Shown here: positions 1 to 7,754 of the stretch, one piece after another
Numbering within the stretch: position 1 is the first letter of the stretch
Layout of the letters: each line of letters opens with the position of its first letter
DNA from: Paraburkholderia oxyphila NBRC 105797
GTDB lineage: Bacteria > Pseudomonadota > Gammaproteobacteria > Burkholderiales > Burkholderiaceae
NCBI RefSeq assembly: GCF_000685075.1
Contig: NZ_BAYD01000025.1
Location: forward strand, 1 to 43,009
Direction of reading: 5' to 3'
Length of the DNA: 43,009 nt
The notes under the pieces: model-generated
The model's input: only the letters and a program-made list of their open reading frames with translations
What the model was told of the DNA's origin: nothing
Databases searched by the model: none
Translations under genes and position numbers: made by a program

Positions 1-612
1 GTTGCCCGGCGGGCGTCCACCGCCTTGTCCCGGTGGCCTCGCGCCGCCTTGTCCTGGTGGCCGCGCGCCCTGGTTGGGTGGGCGATGGTCGTGTCCGTTG
101 CCGCCGCCGGGCCGGTTGCCGTGATGGCCGCCGGGGGGCGGCGGCTTCGGGCCATGCGCGGGTGGCCGCCCGGGCGGGCGGATGGCCGGGGGCGGCCCCG
201 GACGCGGCCCGGGATGCCGATACCAGCGCGATTGATTGCCATACCACGGGCGGTCGCGGTAATAGCTGCCCCAGTACGCGCCGAGCGTGAATGTGACGAT
301 GGGCAAGCCGATGGCCGCGCCATAGTTCATCAGCGGCACTCTCGCACCCTGATACGGATACGCGATATAGGCGCCGTAGACCCAGCCGCGCAGGCCGGGC
401 AGGCTCACATCGCACCAGCTGTAACCGGCCACGCAGCCCATCACGGCGAGCGAGACGCCGCCCGGAAGTTGCGCCACGACGGGATAGTCGCCGGCCGGTC
501 CGGCATAGAGATTGACGGTTGTGTTGGTGAACGCCTGGGTCTGCGCGAGCGCCGGTGTTGCCGACACTGCGGCCAGACCGGCGAGCGCCGCGCCGACGAG
601 CTGCTTGCGCAT
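1..612 (-). CDS. Exported bacterial SH3-domain protein with Pro/Gly-rich tail (3' end off window)
   Basis: Reading leftwards from ATG at 612 there are 204 sense codons and no stop before base 1, so the gene is cut by the window edge. A good ribosome site (GAGGAGG) lies about 9 bases upstream. The product begins with a Sec signal peptide (MRKQLVGAALAGLAAVSATPALAQ). Residues about 27-85 resemble a bacterial SH3 (SH3_3/YgiM-like) fold, with NLYAGPAGDYPVV, a CVAGYSWCDV stretch with two Cys that may form a disulfide, and GLRGWVYG. After a Tyr/Trp-rich linker the rest is low complexity with PPGQGG-type repeats. SH3_3 domains in exported proteins often bind peptidoglycan or partner proteins, so a periplasmic or surface role is likely; the exact function is unknown. 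The plus-strand ORFs here are composition shadows. Confidence 0.8.
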   Translation of the reverse strand, partial: MRKQLVGAALAGLAAVSATPALAQTQAFTNTTVNLYAGPAGDYPVVAQLPGGVSLAVMGCVAGYSWCDVSLPGLRGWVYGAYIAYPYQGARVPLMNYGAAIGLPIVTFTLGAYWGSYYRDRPWYGNQSRWYRHPGPRPGPPPAIRPPGRPPAHGPKPPPPGGHHGNRPGGGNGHDHRPPNQGARPPGQGGARPPGQGGGRPPGN

Positions 613-784
613 CGCTGTTCCTCCTCGATGGGTACTGCCCGACGACTATTTATTGCGATTTCAACCAATTCGTAACCGTAACGGTAGCAGATATGCGTCC
701 GGAGGCGCGGCTGCGTATGTAACGGGAGATTGCTTCGCGAGGCCGGCTCGCGCTGGATGCGTGCGGCCGGCCTTGCGCAACCGC

Positions 785-1114
785 TCAGTCGCCGAGCGCG
801 TCGAGCACGCGTGCCGAATACACGAGCGCCGCGCCCGCGTTCAGCGCGACCGCCACACCGAGCGCCTCCGCAATTTCATCCCTGGTCGCGCCATGCTTCT
901 TCGCCTCCGCCGTATGCACCGCGATGCAGCCGTCACAGCGCGTCGTGACGGCGACGGCAAGCGCGATCAGCTCGCGGGTCTTCGCGTCCAGATGGCCCGT
1001 CTTCGCCCCGGCTGTGGACAGCGTCTTGTAGCCCTCGAGCGTGCCCGGAGACAGCTTGCCCATTTCGCCGACGCGCGTCGCCAGCTCCTTGCGGTATTCG
1101 TTCCAGTTCAGCAT
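785..1114 (-). CDS. Carboxymuconolactone decarboxylase / AhpD-family protein
   Basis: A 109-residue protein starting at ATG 1114 behind an AAGGA site. It is a complete single CMD/AhpD domain: an acidic residue in TRELIALAVAV, then C60-D-G-C63 with H67 (CDGCIAVH), then a helical C-terminus. In AhpD-like members the CxxC pair plus His carries out thiol chemistry (alkylhydroperoxidase or disulfide exchange); other members are decarboxylases without the Cys pair, so the intact CxxC here points to peroxidase-like redox activity in the cytoplasm. The substrate is not shown by the sequence. It is divergent from the porin gene, and the roughly 285-bp spacer contains a perfect palindrome at 1228-1248, so a regulator not encoded beside it may control it. 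Confidence 0.85.
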   Translation of the reverse strand: MLNWNEYRKELATRVGEMGKLSPGTLEGYKTLSTAGAKTGHLDAKTRELIALAVAVTTRCDGCIAVHTAEAKKHGATRDEIAEALGVAVALNAGAALVYSARVLDALGD

Positions 1115-1227
1115 CGGAAGTCCTTTTCAAAGTTGGGCGATCCCGGCCCATGCCCGGATCGCGGGGTAAGGCCCGCCTATTCTGAGCGCTTCACGGCGCA
1201 CGTGCCACACGCTCGATGTATTCAATT

Positions 1228-1248
1228 TTCAACTGAATTTCAGTTGAA
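1228..1248. promoter_or_regulatory. Perfect 10-bp inverted repeat, candidate operator
   Basis: TTCAACTGAA and its exact reverse complement TTCAGTTGAA flank a single T, in an AT-rich patch (about 1221-1262) of an otherwise GC-rich region. It lies about 115 bp before the CMD gene start (minus strand) and 152 bp before the preferred porin start (plus strand). The size and symmetry fit a dimeric TetR- or MarR-type operator. There is no T-run and no G/C stem, so it is not a terminator. Confidence 0.55.
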
Positions 1249-1399
1249 TATTTAAATTTTTAATGGGAATTGGCTTCGCTAACATCCGCTCCGCTGACGA
1301 AGTGATCCCCTGCGGCTCGATCTGCAAACGGGGCGCAACGATCGTCGCAGACCAGAACAATCAATAACGAGATCGCATTCTTCAAAGGTGGAGAGACAG

Positions 1400-2515
1400 G
1401 TGAGCAATACCCTCAAGATCGCAGCGGCAGGCGTCGTAATGAGTTGCGCGTGCGCTCAGGCCGCCAACGCGCAGTCGACGGTCACGCTGTACGGCATCGT
1501 CGATGCCGGCGTGCTTTACACGAATAATCAGCAAGGCCATTCGTCGTGGCAGTTGGCGGGCGGCAACGAGTCGGGCCCGCGCTGGGGCCTGATTGGCTCC
1601 GAGGATCTCGGCGGCGGCACGAAGGCAAACTTCCGGCTGGAAAACGGCTTTAACGTCGCGAACGGCGCACTGGGCCAGGGCGGCCGAATGTTCGGCCATC
1701 AGGCTTGGGTCGGCCTGAGCAGCGTCAACTGGGGCGCGTTGACACTCGGCCGCCAGTACAACTCGACGCAGGACGTGCTCGGCACGCTGCAGATGAGCAG
1801 CTATCTGGCACAGTACTCGACGCACCCGTTCGATAACGACGACATCAACAACACGTTCCGCACGAACAATGCGGTCAAGTACGTGTCGCCAACGTGGGCC
1901 GGCCTGCAGGCGAACCTCGTGTACGGCTTCTCGAACGCCACCGGCTTCGCGGACGACAACAGCTGGAGCGCCGGCGTCACCTATGCGAACGGGCCGCTGA
2001 ACGCGGGCGCTGCGTATGCGCGGATGAACCGTCCGGCGACGAGCGCGTCGGGCGCGGTTGCCTCGGACAATTACTATCCTTCGTCGGCGAGCGTGTTCGG
2101 CGCGAGTCTGGCGAGCACGACGCGCCAGCAGATCTGGGGCGCGGGCGGCACCTACGCGTTCGGGCAAGCCACGCTCGGCCTGCTCTACACCGGCACGAAC
2201 TTCGAGATGGAGACAGGCGGCGCGCTGCGCTTCAACAACTACGAAGGCAGCGTGCGCTACATGCTGACGCCCGCGCTGATGGCGATGGTCGGCTACACGT
2301 ACACGCAGGTGGCGCGAGGCGACGACGACGGCCACTATCATCAGGTGTCGGCGGGCGTGCAGTATCTGCTGTCCAAGCGCACCGACCTGTACCTGAACGG
2401 CTTCTACCAGAAGGCCTCATCGGGTATCGGCAGCGCGTGGATCGACGGCACCGGCGGGCCATCGTCGACGACTACGCAGGTCGCGGTGGTCGCCGGCATC
2501 CGCCAGAAGTTCTGA
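1400..2515 (+). CDS. Gram-negative porin (Burkholderia OmpC-like family)
   Basis: A 371-residue outer-membrane porin. The family is shown by the signal peptide ending ...ANAQ followed by STVTLYGIVDAGVLYT, the characteristic first beta strand of betaproteobacterial general porins, then GSEDLGGGTKANFRLENGF, GRQYNSTQDVL and a C-terminal strand ending in Phe (VVAGIRQKF) as needed for Bam recognition. I prefer GTG at 1400 because GGTGGAGAG sits just upstream and the resulting MSNTLKIAAAG is a normal signal-peptide start; an in-frame GTG at 1388 would add four residues. It should form a trimeric 16-strand channel for small solutes. It stands alone and is probably controlled from the AT-rich spacer upstream. 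Confidence 0.93.
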   Translation: MSNTLKIAAAGVVMSCACAQAANAQSTVTLYGIVDAGVLYTNNQQGHSSWQLAGGNESGPRWGLIGSEDLGGGTKANFRLENGFNVANGALGQGGRMFGHQAWVGLSSVNWGALTLGRQYNSTQDVLGTLQMSSYLAQYSTHPFDNDDINNTFRTNNAVKYVSPTWAGLQANLVYGFSNATGFADDNSWSAGVTYANGPLNAGAAYARMNRPATSASGAVASDNYYPSSASVFGASLASTTRQQIWGAGGTYAFGQATLGLLYTGTNFEMETGGALRFNNYEGSVRYMLTPALMAMVGYTYTQVARGDDDGHYHQVSAGVQYLLSKRTDLYLNGFYQKASSGIGSAWIDGTGGPSSTTTQVAVVAGIRQKF

Positions 2516-2563
2516 GCGAAGCAAACGGCTGCGGGACATCCACGACCTGAGCTCACGCCGGCG

Positions 2564-2983
2564 TCATTCGTCGGCGAGGCGGAACTCGATGTCCTGCGCG
2601 CCTGCCCACAGCACGAGCTTGCCGAACGCGGCGAGATGCTCGTGGCCTTCGAGCAGCGTGAAGAAGTGATTGCCGGCGAGCTGGCCCATCTTGCTCGCGA
2701 AGATCGAGCTGCCATACACGAACAGGAACTCGGTCTCGCTGAATCCGCCCGGATAGAGCAGGATGTCGCCGCGCGACGCGTGGCTCGTGTGATTTTCGAA
2801 ATCGAGGCCGGTATCGAAATCGCCGAGCGGAATCCACACCGCTTCGCCGCTCCAGCGCGAATGGATCACCTTGTTCTTGAACGGCAGCAACTGCAGGAAG
2901 CGCTGGCAGGTCAGCGGCGCCTTCTCTTCCTCGAGGCGGCCAACGAAGCGGTACGGGCCGGCGTTCACGACGATCTTTTTCAT
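2564..2983 (-). CDS. DUF3830 family protein (cyclophilin-like fold)
   Basis: A 139-residue cytoplasmic protein starting at ATG 2983 with GGAG eight bases upstream. The block LEEEKAPLTCQRFLQLLPF, then HSRWSGEAVWIPLGD, then YPGGFSETEFLFVYG is what I recall of the DUF3830 family, small proteins with a cyclophilin-like beta barrel. No enzymatic role is established that I can name. It has no signal peptide or membrane segment. It is convergent with the porin gene (48-bp gap) and has the UDG-DUF488 fusion upstream on the same strand 125 bp away, with a hairpin between, so it is likely transcribed on its own. The family name is from memory; the protein itself is clearly real by length, start site and codon use. 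Confidence 0.75.
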   Translation of the reverse strand: MKKIVVNAGPYRFVGRLEEEKAPLTCQRFLQLLPFKNKVIHSRWSGEAVWIPLGDFDTGLDFENHTSHASRGDILLYPGGFSETEFLFVYGSSIFASKMGQLAGNHFFTLLEGHEHLAAFGKLVLWAGAQDIEFRLADE

Positions 2984-3102
2984 GTGGGGTTCTCCATGGG
3001 ATACGCATTTGCACGCACGTACATTAGCGCACTTTGCAGGCGTGCCGGTGGTCGAATAGTGGAGTTTCGTCGGGCCGGGATGTTGCTGCTCGAGGAAGGC
3101 AC

Positions 3103-3121
3103 GCGGCGCTATTTGCGCCGC
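3103..3121 (-). terminator. Hairpin whose loop contains the stop codon of the fusion gene
   Basis: GCGGCGC (3103-3109) and GCGCCGC (3115-3121) form a perfect 7-bp stem around a 5-base loop. On the minus strand the stop codon TAG (3111-3109) spans the loop edge, and the last coding codons form one arm. No T-run follows, so intrinsic termination is uncertain; it may act as an RNA 3'-end stabiliser. Confidence 0.4.
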
Positions 3122-4119
3122 TTCTTCATCAAATAGTCGCGCAGCACGGTGGCGTTGTTGCGCACGGTCTCGTGCGAGCTATAGAGCAGCACGACCGGGC
3201 GCGTTTTGCTCGCCTCGGCGATCGGCTCCCATGCGGCCCGGTTCGCATCGAGCTCGGCGATGTAGCGCCGCTCGAACTCGTCCCATTGCGCGGGGTCCTT
3301 GTGGAACCACTGGCGCAACTCCGTGCTCGGCGCGACGTCCTTCACCCAGCTCACATGCGCGAGCTTCTCCTTGCGCATGCCGCGCGGCCACAGGCGGTCG
3401 ACCAGAAAGCACGCCTGTCCGTCTTCGGGCAGCGCTTCGTAGACACGCTGGACGGTGATCGCTGGTTGGGTCATCTTCTGCTTCTCCTTGTTGTGCGGAT
3501 CCACGGCCGATTGCTGCCTGTGCTGTGTTTGGGATAAAGCCTCGGCGACGCGCTCGCGCAGCGCGGGCAGCACGTCGTGCGCAAACCACGGATGCCGCTG
3601 GAGCCACGGCGTATTGCGTGGCGAGGGGTGGGGCAGCGGCACACAGGCGGGCGCGTACTCGCGCCAGGCCTCCACGGTCTCGGTCAGCGAGGCCTTGCGC
3701 CGGTTGCCGAGGAAGTAGCGCTGCGCATACTGGCCGACCAGCAACGTGAGGCGCACGTCGGGCATCAGCGCGAGCAGGCGTTCGTGCCAGAGCGGCGCGC
3801 ATTCGGGACGCGGCGGGTTATCGCCGCCGCCGCCACGGCCCGGATAGCAAAAGCCCATCGGCACGAGGGCGATGCGCGCGGCGTCGTAGAAGGTCTGCGC
3901 ATCGATGCCCATCCAGTCGCGCAGGCGCTCGCCGCTCGCGTCGTCCCACGGCACGCCCGAAGCATGGACCTTCGCGCCGGGCGCCTGGCCGACGATCAGC
4001 AGACGCGCACTGGCGCTTGCCTGCAGCACCGGACGCGGGCCGAGCGGCAAGCTCCCGGCACAGACGCGGCAAGCGCGGATTTCGGTCAAGAGGCGCGGGA
4101 GCGAGCGGGTATTCGACAC
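3109..4119 (-). CDS. Uracil-DNA glycosylase-family domain fused in frame to a DUF488 domain
   Basis: A 336-residue open frame from GTG 4119. Residues 1-205 are a uracil-DNA glycosylase superfamily domain: CRVCAGSLPLGPRP near the N-terminus, motif 1 VGQAPGAKVHASGVPWDDASG, and the motif-2 region LPHPSPRNTPW. Such enzymes excise uracil or related bases from DNA. Residues about 216-336 are a DUF488 domain, with VYEALPEDGQACFLVDRLWPRGM and the ending LLYSSHETVRNNATVLRDYL; its function is unknown. These domains are normally separate proteins. Between them is a polar linker (SQTQHRQQSAVDPHNKEKQK) and then Met216, which has its own Shine-Dalgarno, so the DUF488 part may also be made as a separate 121-residue protein. 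The glycosylase start has only a weak ribosome site and could be slightly different. Confidence 0.85.
   Translation of the reverse strand: MSNTRSLPRLLTEIRACRVCAGSLPLGPRPVLQASASARLLIVGQAPGAKVHASGVPWDDASGERLRDWMGIDAQTFYDAARIALVPMGFCYPGRGGGGDNPPRPECAPLWHERLLALMPDVRLTLLVGQYAQRYFLGNRRKASLTETVEAWREYAPACVPLPHPSPRNTPWLQRHPWFAHDVLPALRERVAEALSQTQHRQQSAVDPHNKEKQKMTQPAITVQRVYEALPEDGQACFLVDRLWPRGMRKEKLAHVSWVKDVAPSTELRQWFHKDPAQWDEFERRYIAELDANRAAWEPIAEASKTRPVVLLYSSHETVRNNATVLRDYLMKKRRK
3474..3489 (-). promoter_or_regulatory. Internal Shine-Dalgarno and ATG for a free DUF488 protein
   Basis: On the minus strand AAGGAG (3489-3484) is followed after nine bases by ATG (3474-3472), in frame within the fusion gene. 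Translation from here gives the complete 121-residue DUF488 protein starting MTQPAITVQRVYEALP. The site is stronger than the one before the fusion's own GTG. Confidence 0.6.
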
Positions 4120-4295
4120 GGCGCGATGGCGATACGGACAGTGGGCGAGAGCGGGAGTCCCAGTCTACCAAAGCAGCGCCGCGCTTTTGGCGTCTCCTGA
4201 CCGGCAGGCGAGGCCGTGCAGCGCGGGCGTCGCGCGTGCGCCGGTTTTGGCTTTTCCTGTAACCTCGCGGCTGGTCGACCTTCAACGGAGCCGCC

Positions 4296-4445
4296 ATGGC
4301 CGCCGAAAGTGACACGACACCGCTAAGGGCGCGCGCGTTTCGCAGGGCCCGCCGCACGCCCGATGCGCTGCTGGCCTCCCTGTGCCTGGTCACGCTGTTG
4401 CGAGCCCTGGAGATCGGCGGCGTGCGGCCTGGAGCCGGGCAATGA
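4296..4445 (+). CDS. Small ORF (49 aa) translationally coupled to the GntP permease
   Basis: ATG at 4296, preceded by ACGGAG five bases upstream, opens a 49-codon frame starting MAAESDTTPLRARAFRRARR and ending with TGA at 4443-4445. Its stop overlaps the permease start as ATGA. The product has a basic N-terminal half and a short hydrophobic stretch (ALLASLCLVTLLRAL), so it could be a single-pass membrane microprotein or a leader whose translation opens the permease start. I recognise no family. The ribosome site, the exact overlap and the lack of another use for these bases support it; without conservation data it could be chance. Confidence 0.42.
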   Translation: MAAESDTTPLRARAFRRARRTPDALLASLCLVTLLRALEIGGVRPGAGQ

Positions 4446-5932
4446 GCGCGGCCGCGCTTGCGCTGGGCCTCGGCGGCATGCTCGCGAGCCTTGCGCTGCT
4501 CATCTGGCTCGCTTATCGCGGCTGGAGCGTGCTGCTGCTTGCGCCGCTCTGCGCGATGCTGGCCGCACTCATCTCGGGCCAGCCCGTGCTCGCGCACTGG
4601 ACCCAGACCTTCATGGGCAGCACAGGGCGTTTTCTCGCGCAATTCTTTCCGCTGTTTCTGCTCGGCTCGCTGTTCGGCAAGCTGATGGAGGACAGCGGCT
4701 CGGTGGACGCCGTCGCACAGTTCATGATCGACAAGCTCGGCACGCGTCACGCGCTCGCCGCCGTGGTGCTGGGCGGCGCGCTCGTCACCTATGGCGGCGT
4801 CAGCCTGTTCGTGGCGTTCTTCGTGCTCGCGCCGATGGCGCAGGCGCTCTTTCGCTCGGCCAATCTTCCGCGCCGCCTGATGCCGGCCGCGATCATGCTG
4901 GGCACGGCAACCTTCACCATGTCCGCGCTGCCCGGCACGCCTGCGCTGCAAAACGCCATTCCAATGCCGTTTTTCGGCACCACGCCGTTCGCGGCGCCGG
5001 GGCTCGGGATCATCGCGGCCATCGTGATGGCAGGCTTCGGTCTCTGGTGGCTCGGGCGCATGGCTGCCGTGGCGCGCCGCAATGGCGAGGGCTTCGTCGA
5101 GCCCGCGGGCGGCGGCGCCGACGATACGGCGCGCGGCAAGTCGGCGCTCGTGCGCGAGCGCGCGAGCCTCGCACAGACCTTCGATCCCGCCGAAATCGAC
5201 AACGGCGCCGTTGCGTCGGACGACGCGGGCCCGCCGCCCCCCTTCGTTGCGCTCGCGCCGCTCGCGGTGGTGGTGGCGACGAACTTCGTCATGAACGTCG
5301 TGGTGTTTGCGCACATGGACGCCGGCTATCTTGCCGAGCCGCGCTGGGGCGCGACCTCGCTTTCGGCGGTGGCAGGCGTATGGGGTGTTTCGGTGGCGCT
5401 CGCGGTGGGGATCGCCGTGCTCATCGCCCTGAACCGCGGGCGCCTCGCCGCGTTGCGCGAAAGCGTGGATGCGGGCGCGAACGCCGCCGTGCTGCCGGTC
5501 CTCAGCGTGGGCAGCCTCGTGGGCTACGGCGCCGTGATCGCCGCGCTGCCGGCGTTCGAGGCGGTGCGCGACTGGGTGCTCGGCATCGGCGGCGGTCCGC
5601 TCGTCTCGCTCGCGGTCGCGGCGAACCTGCTCGCGGGGCTCACCGGCTCGGCCTCGGGCGGGCTCACCATTGCGCTCGACGCGCTCGGCGGCACCTATAT
5701 GCAGCTTGCCGCGCAGCATCATATCGATCCCGCGTTGCTGCATCGCGTCGCCGTGATGTCGTCGGGCACGCTCGACAGCCTCCCGCACAACGGCGCCGTG
5801 GTGACACTGCTGGCCGTTTGCGGGTCGACGCATCGCGAGAGCTATCGCGATCTCGTGGTGGTCAGCATCGTGGGCGCGCTGATTGCTCTAGCCGTGGTGA
5901 TCGTGCTGGGGTCGTTTTTCGGCAGCTTCTGA
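4442..5932 (+). CDS. GntP-family permease
   Basis: A 496-residue inner-membrane transporter from ATG 4442 (GGAG seven bases upstream). It is almost wholly hydrophobic with about 12-14 predicted helices and a long charged cytoplasmic loop near residues 220-275. Family landmarks are the N-terminal YRGWSVLLLAPLCAMLAAL, the GSLFGKLMEDSGS segment, ATFTMSALPGTPALQNAIP, and the C-terminal NLLAGLTGSASGGLTIALDALG and SGTLDSLPHNGAVVTLL. GntP-family carriers take up gluconate, D-serine or other hydroxy and amino acids by proton symport; the substrate here cannot be told and no catabolic gene adjoins it. A start further upstream at 4382 would add a polar, unlikely N-terminus. It overlaps a 49-codon ORF by four bases. 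Confidence 0.9.
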   Translation: MSAAALALGLGGMLASLALLIWLAYRGWSVLLLAPLCAMLAALISGQPVLAHWTQTFMGSTGRFLAQFFPLFLLGSLFGKLMEDSGSVDAVAQFMIDKLGTRHALAAVVLGGALVTYGGVSLFVAFFVLAPMAQALFRSANLPRRLMPAAIMLGTATFTMSALPGTPALQNAIPMPFFGTTPFAAPGLGIIAAIVMAGFGLWWLGRMAAVARRNGEGFVEPAGGGADDTARGKSALVRERASLAQTFDPAEIDNGAVASDDAGPPPPFVALAPLAVVVATNFVMNVVVFAHMDAGYLAEPRWGATSLSAVAGVWGVSVALAVGIAVLIALNRGRLAALRESVDAGANAAVLPVLSVGSLVGYGAVIAALPAFEAVRDWVLGIGGGPLVSLAVAANLLAGLTGSASGGLTIALDALGGTYMQLAAQHHIDPALLHRVAVMSSGTLDSLPHNGAVVTLLAVCGSTHRESYRDLVVVSIVGALIALAVVIVLGSFFGSF

Positions 5933-6026
5933 TTATCGGCGTCACACGGGCTCGAGGCGGGCGTGATGCCGGAAGTGGCGGCGCCGCGAGCGCCGCTGTG
6001 TGAAGGCGCGTAGACTCGCACGAAGC

Positions 6027-6057
6027 AGCAGTGCCGGAGCAGTGCCACAGCAGTGCC
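6027..6057 (+). repeat. Three 9-bp direct repeats at 11-bp spacing upstream of hpnR
   Basis: AGCAGTGCC occurs at 6027-6035, 6038-6046 and 6049-6057, with 2-bp spacers (GG, AC). The 11-bp period is about one helical turn, so the three copies would present on the same DNA face. They lie 60-90 bp before the hpnR start. Confidence 0.6.
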
Positions 6058-6116
6058 ATACCGCAGGCGCGCCGCGATGCACACCGCGTCGGGCAGGCGC
6101 CTCGCAAGGAGGCTTC

Positions 6117-7661
6117 ATGAGATTGCTCGCTGTCCACCCGAGCGGCCTGATGTATACGCGCGTGTTCCTGCGCCTCGAGCCGCTGGGTCTCGAATCGGTT
6201 GCCGGCACCGCGCGCGACGCGGGCCACGACGTGCGCCTGATCGACCTGCAAGTGGAGACCCATCGCGACCTGATGCGCAGGGTGCGCGACTGGCAGCCCG
6301 AGGCGCTCTGCTTTTCGGGCAACTATCTGGCGAACATTCCCGAGATCGTCGACCTCTCCCGGGCCGTGAAGGCCGCGCTGCCTGCGTGCTTCGTGTTCGT
6401 GGGCGGCCATAGCGTGTCGTTCACGGCGCACGATCTGCTGCGTCACGCCGATGGCGCCATCGACTGCGTCCTGCGCGGCGAAGGCGAGGCGTCGGTCAAC
6501 ATGCTGCTCGAGGCCGTCGCGCAAGGCGGCGATCTGCTCGCGGTGCCGGGCGTGGTCACGCGCGAAGGGTCCGGGCCGCCGCCGCGCTTCGTCGAAAATC
6601 TGGACCCCGTGCGGCCCGCGCGCGACCTGCTGCGGCACCGGCGCAAATATTTCATCGGCACGCTCGACCCGTGCGCGTCGATCGAATTCGCGCGCGGCTG
6701 CCCGTGGGACTGCACGTTCTGCAGCGCGTGGACCTTCTATGGGCGCAGCTACCGCACGCGCAGCCCCGAGGTCGTGGTGGAGGAACTCGCGTCGCTGCGC
6801 GAGCCGGGCGTCTTTATCGTCGACGACGTGGCCTTCGTGCACGCCGAGCACGGCATGGCGATCGCCGATGCGATCCGCAAACGCGGCATCCAGAAGCGCT
6901 ACTACCTCGAAACGCGCGGCGACGTGCTCCTGCGCAACAAGGAGGTGTTCCGCGCGTGGCAGACGCTGGGCCTCAAGTACATGTTCCTCGGCCTCGAGGC
7001 GATCGACGACGAGGGGCTCAAGGCGTTTCGCAAGCGCATCAGCCTCGACCGCAATTTCGAGGCGCTGGAGTTCGCGCGTTCGCTGGGCATCACGGTCGCG
7101 GTCAACCTGATTGCGGACCCCGACTGGGACCATGCGCGCTTCGAGACGATACGCCAGTGGTGCATGGAGATTCCCGAGATCGTGAACATCAGCGTGAACA
7201 CGCCGTATCCGGGTACCGAGAACTGGCAGCAGGAGGCGCGGCGCCTGACGAGCCTCGATTACAGGCTCTACGACATCCAGCATGCGGTGGTGCCGACGAA
7301 GCTGCCGTTGCCCGAGTTCTACGCGGAACTGGTGCGCACGCAACAAGTTCTGAATCGCAAGCACCTCGGCTGGACGGCGCTGCGCGGCGCGCTCGGGCAG
7401 GCGACGCATCTGCTGTTGCGCGGCCAGACCAATTTCGTGCGCATGCTGTGGAAGTTCAACTCGGTGTTCGATCCGCGCCTGCAGCTCGCCGACCACGCGC
7501 GCGAGGTGCACTACGAGATGACGCCGCCGCCCGGCATGACCGGCGAGCGCCATGTCGACATGAAGACCATCTATATTCACGGCCCGGCAGGGCGCAAGGG
7601 CCGCAAGATCGACGACGCCACCGAGAAGTTCGTCGACGAGACCCGCATGGGCACGGGCTGA
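6117..7661 (+). CDS. hpnR: Hopanoid C-3 methylase, B12-binding radical SAM enzyme
   Basis: A 514-residue protein starting at ATG 6117 behind AAGGAGG. The N-terminal about 150 residues form a cobalamin-binding domain (LAVHPSGLMYTRVFLRLEPLG, FVFVGGHSVSFTAHDLL). The radical SAM cluster motif C195-PWD-C199-TF-C202 follows FARGC, the CxxxCxxC pattern that binds the [4Fe-4S] cluster. The blocks DPCASIEFARGCPWDC, YYLETRGDVLLRNKEVF, NISVNTPYPGTENW and VRTQQVLNRKHLGW match my memory of HpnR. HpnR adds a methyl group to C-3 of hopanoid A ring using SAM, giving 3-methylhopanoids. No other hopanoid gene lies nearby, so it is a detached tailoring gene. Three phased repeats lie upstream and a hairpin lies directly downstream. 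Confidence 0.92.
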   Translation: MRLLAVHPSGLMYTRVFLRLEPLGLESVAGTARDAGHDVRLIDLQVETHRDLMRRVRDWQPEALCFSGNYLANIPEIVDLSRAVKAALPACFVFVGGHSVSFTAHDLLRHADGAIDCVLRGEGEASVNMLLEAVAQGGDLLAVPGVVTREGSGPPPRFVENLDPVRPARDLLRHRRKYFIGTLDPCASIEFARGCPWDCTFCSAWTFYGRSYRTRSPEVVVEELASLREPGVFIVDDVAFVHAEHGMAIADAIRKRGIQKRYYLETRGDVLLRNKEVFRAWQTLGLKYMFLGLEAIDDEGLKAFRKRISLDRNFEALEFARSLGITVAVNLIADPDWDHARFETIRQWCMEIPEIVNISVNTPYPGTENWQQEARRLTSLDYRLYDIQHAVVPTKLPLPEFYAELVRTQQVLNRKHLGWTALRGALGQATHLLLRGQTNFVRMLWKFNSVFDPRLQLADHAREVHYEMTPPPGMTGERHVDMKTIYIHGPAGRKGRKIDDATEKFVDETRMGTG

Positions 7662-7680
7662 ACGCATAGCCCATTGCTCC

Positions 7681-7725
7681 GGATGGACGCCCGCGCAGTT
7701 TCGGTTCACACTGCGCGCTCCATCC
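7681..7725 (+). terminator. Hairpin after hpnR
   Basis: GGATGGA (7681-7687) pairs with TCCATCC (7719-7725) and CGCGCAG (7692-7698) pairs with CTGCGCG (7711-7717), leaving a small internal loop and a 12-base terminal loop. It begins 20 bases after the hpnR stop. There is no T-run, so it may be a weak terminator or a leader structure for the downstream regulator. Confidence 0.45.
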
Positions 7726-7754
7726 TGCGCGGGTCGAATCAAGACGAAAAACCT

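Noticed and set aside
3818..5833. 671-codon minus-strand frame over the fusion gene 5' end and the permease
   Set aside because: Arg/His/Ala-rich low-complexity product opposite a clear transporter gene; typical shadow in high-GC DNA.
5862..7742. 626-codon minus-strand frame opposite hpnR
   Set aside because: Composition shadow; hpnR on the plus strand has full family motifs and a strong ribosome site.
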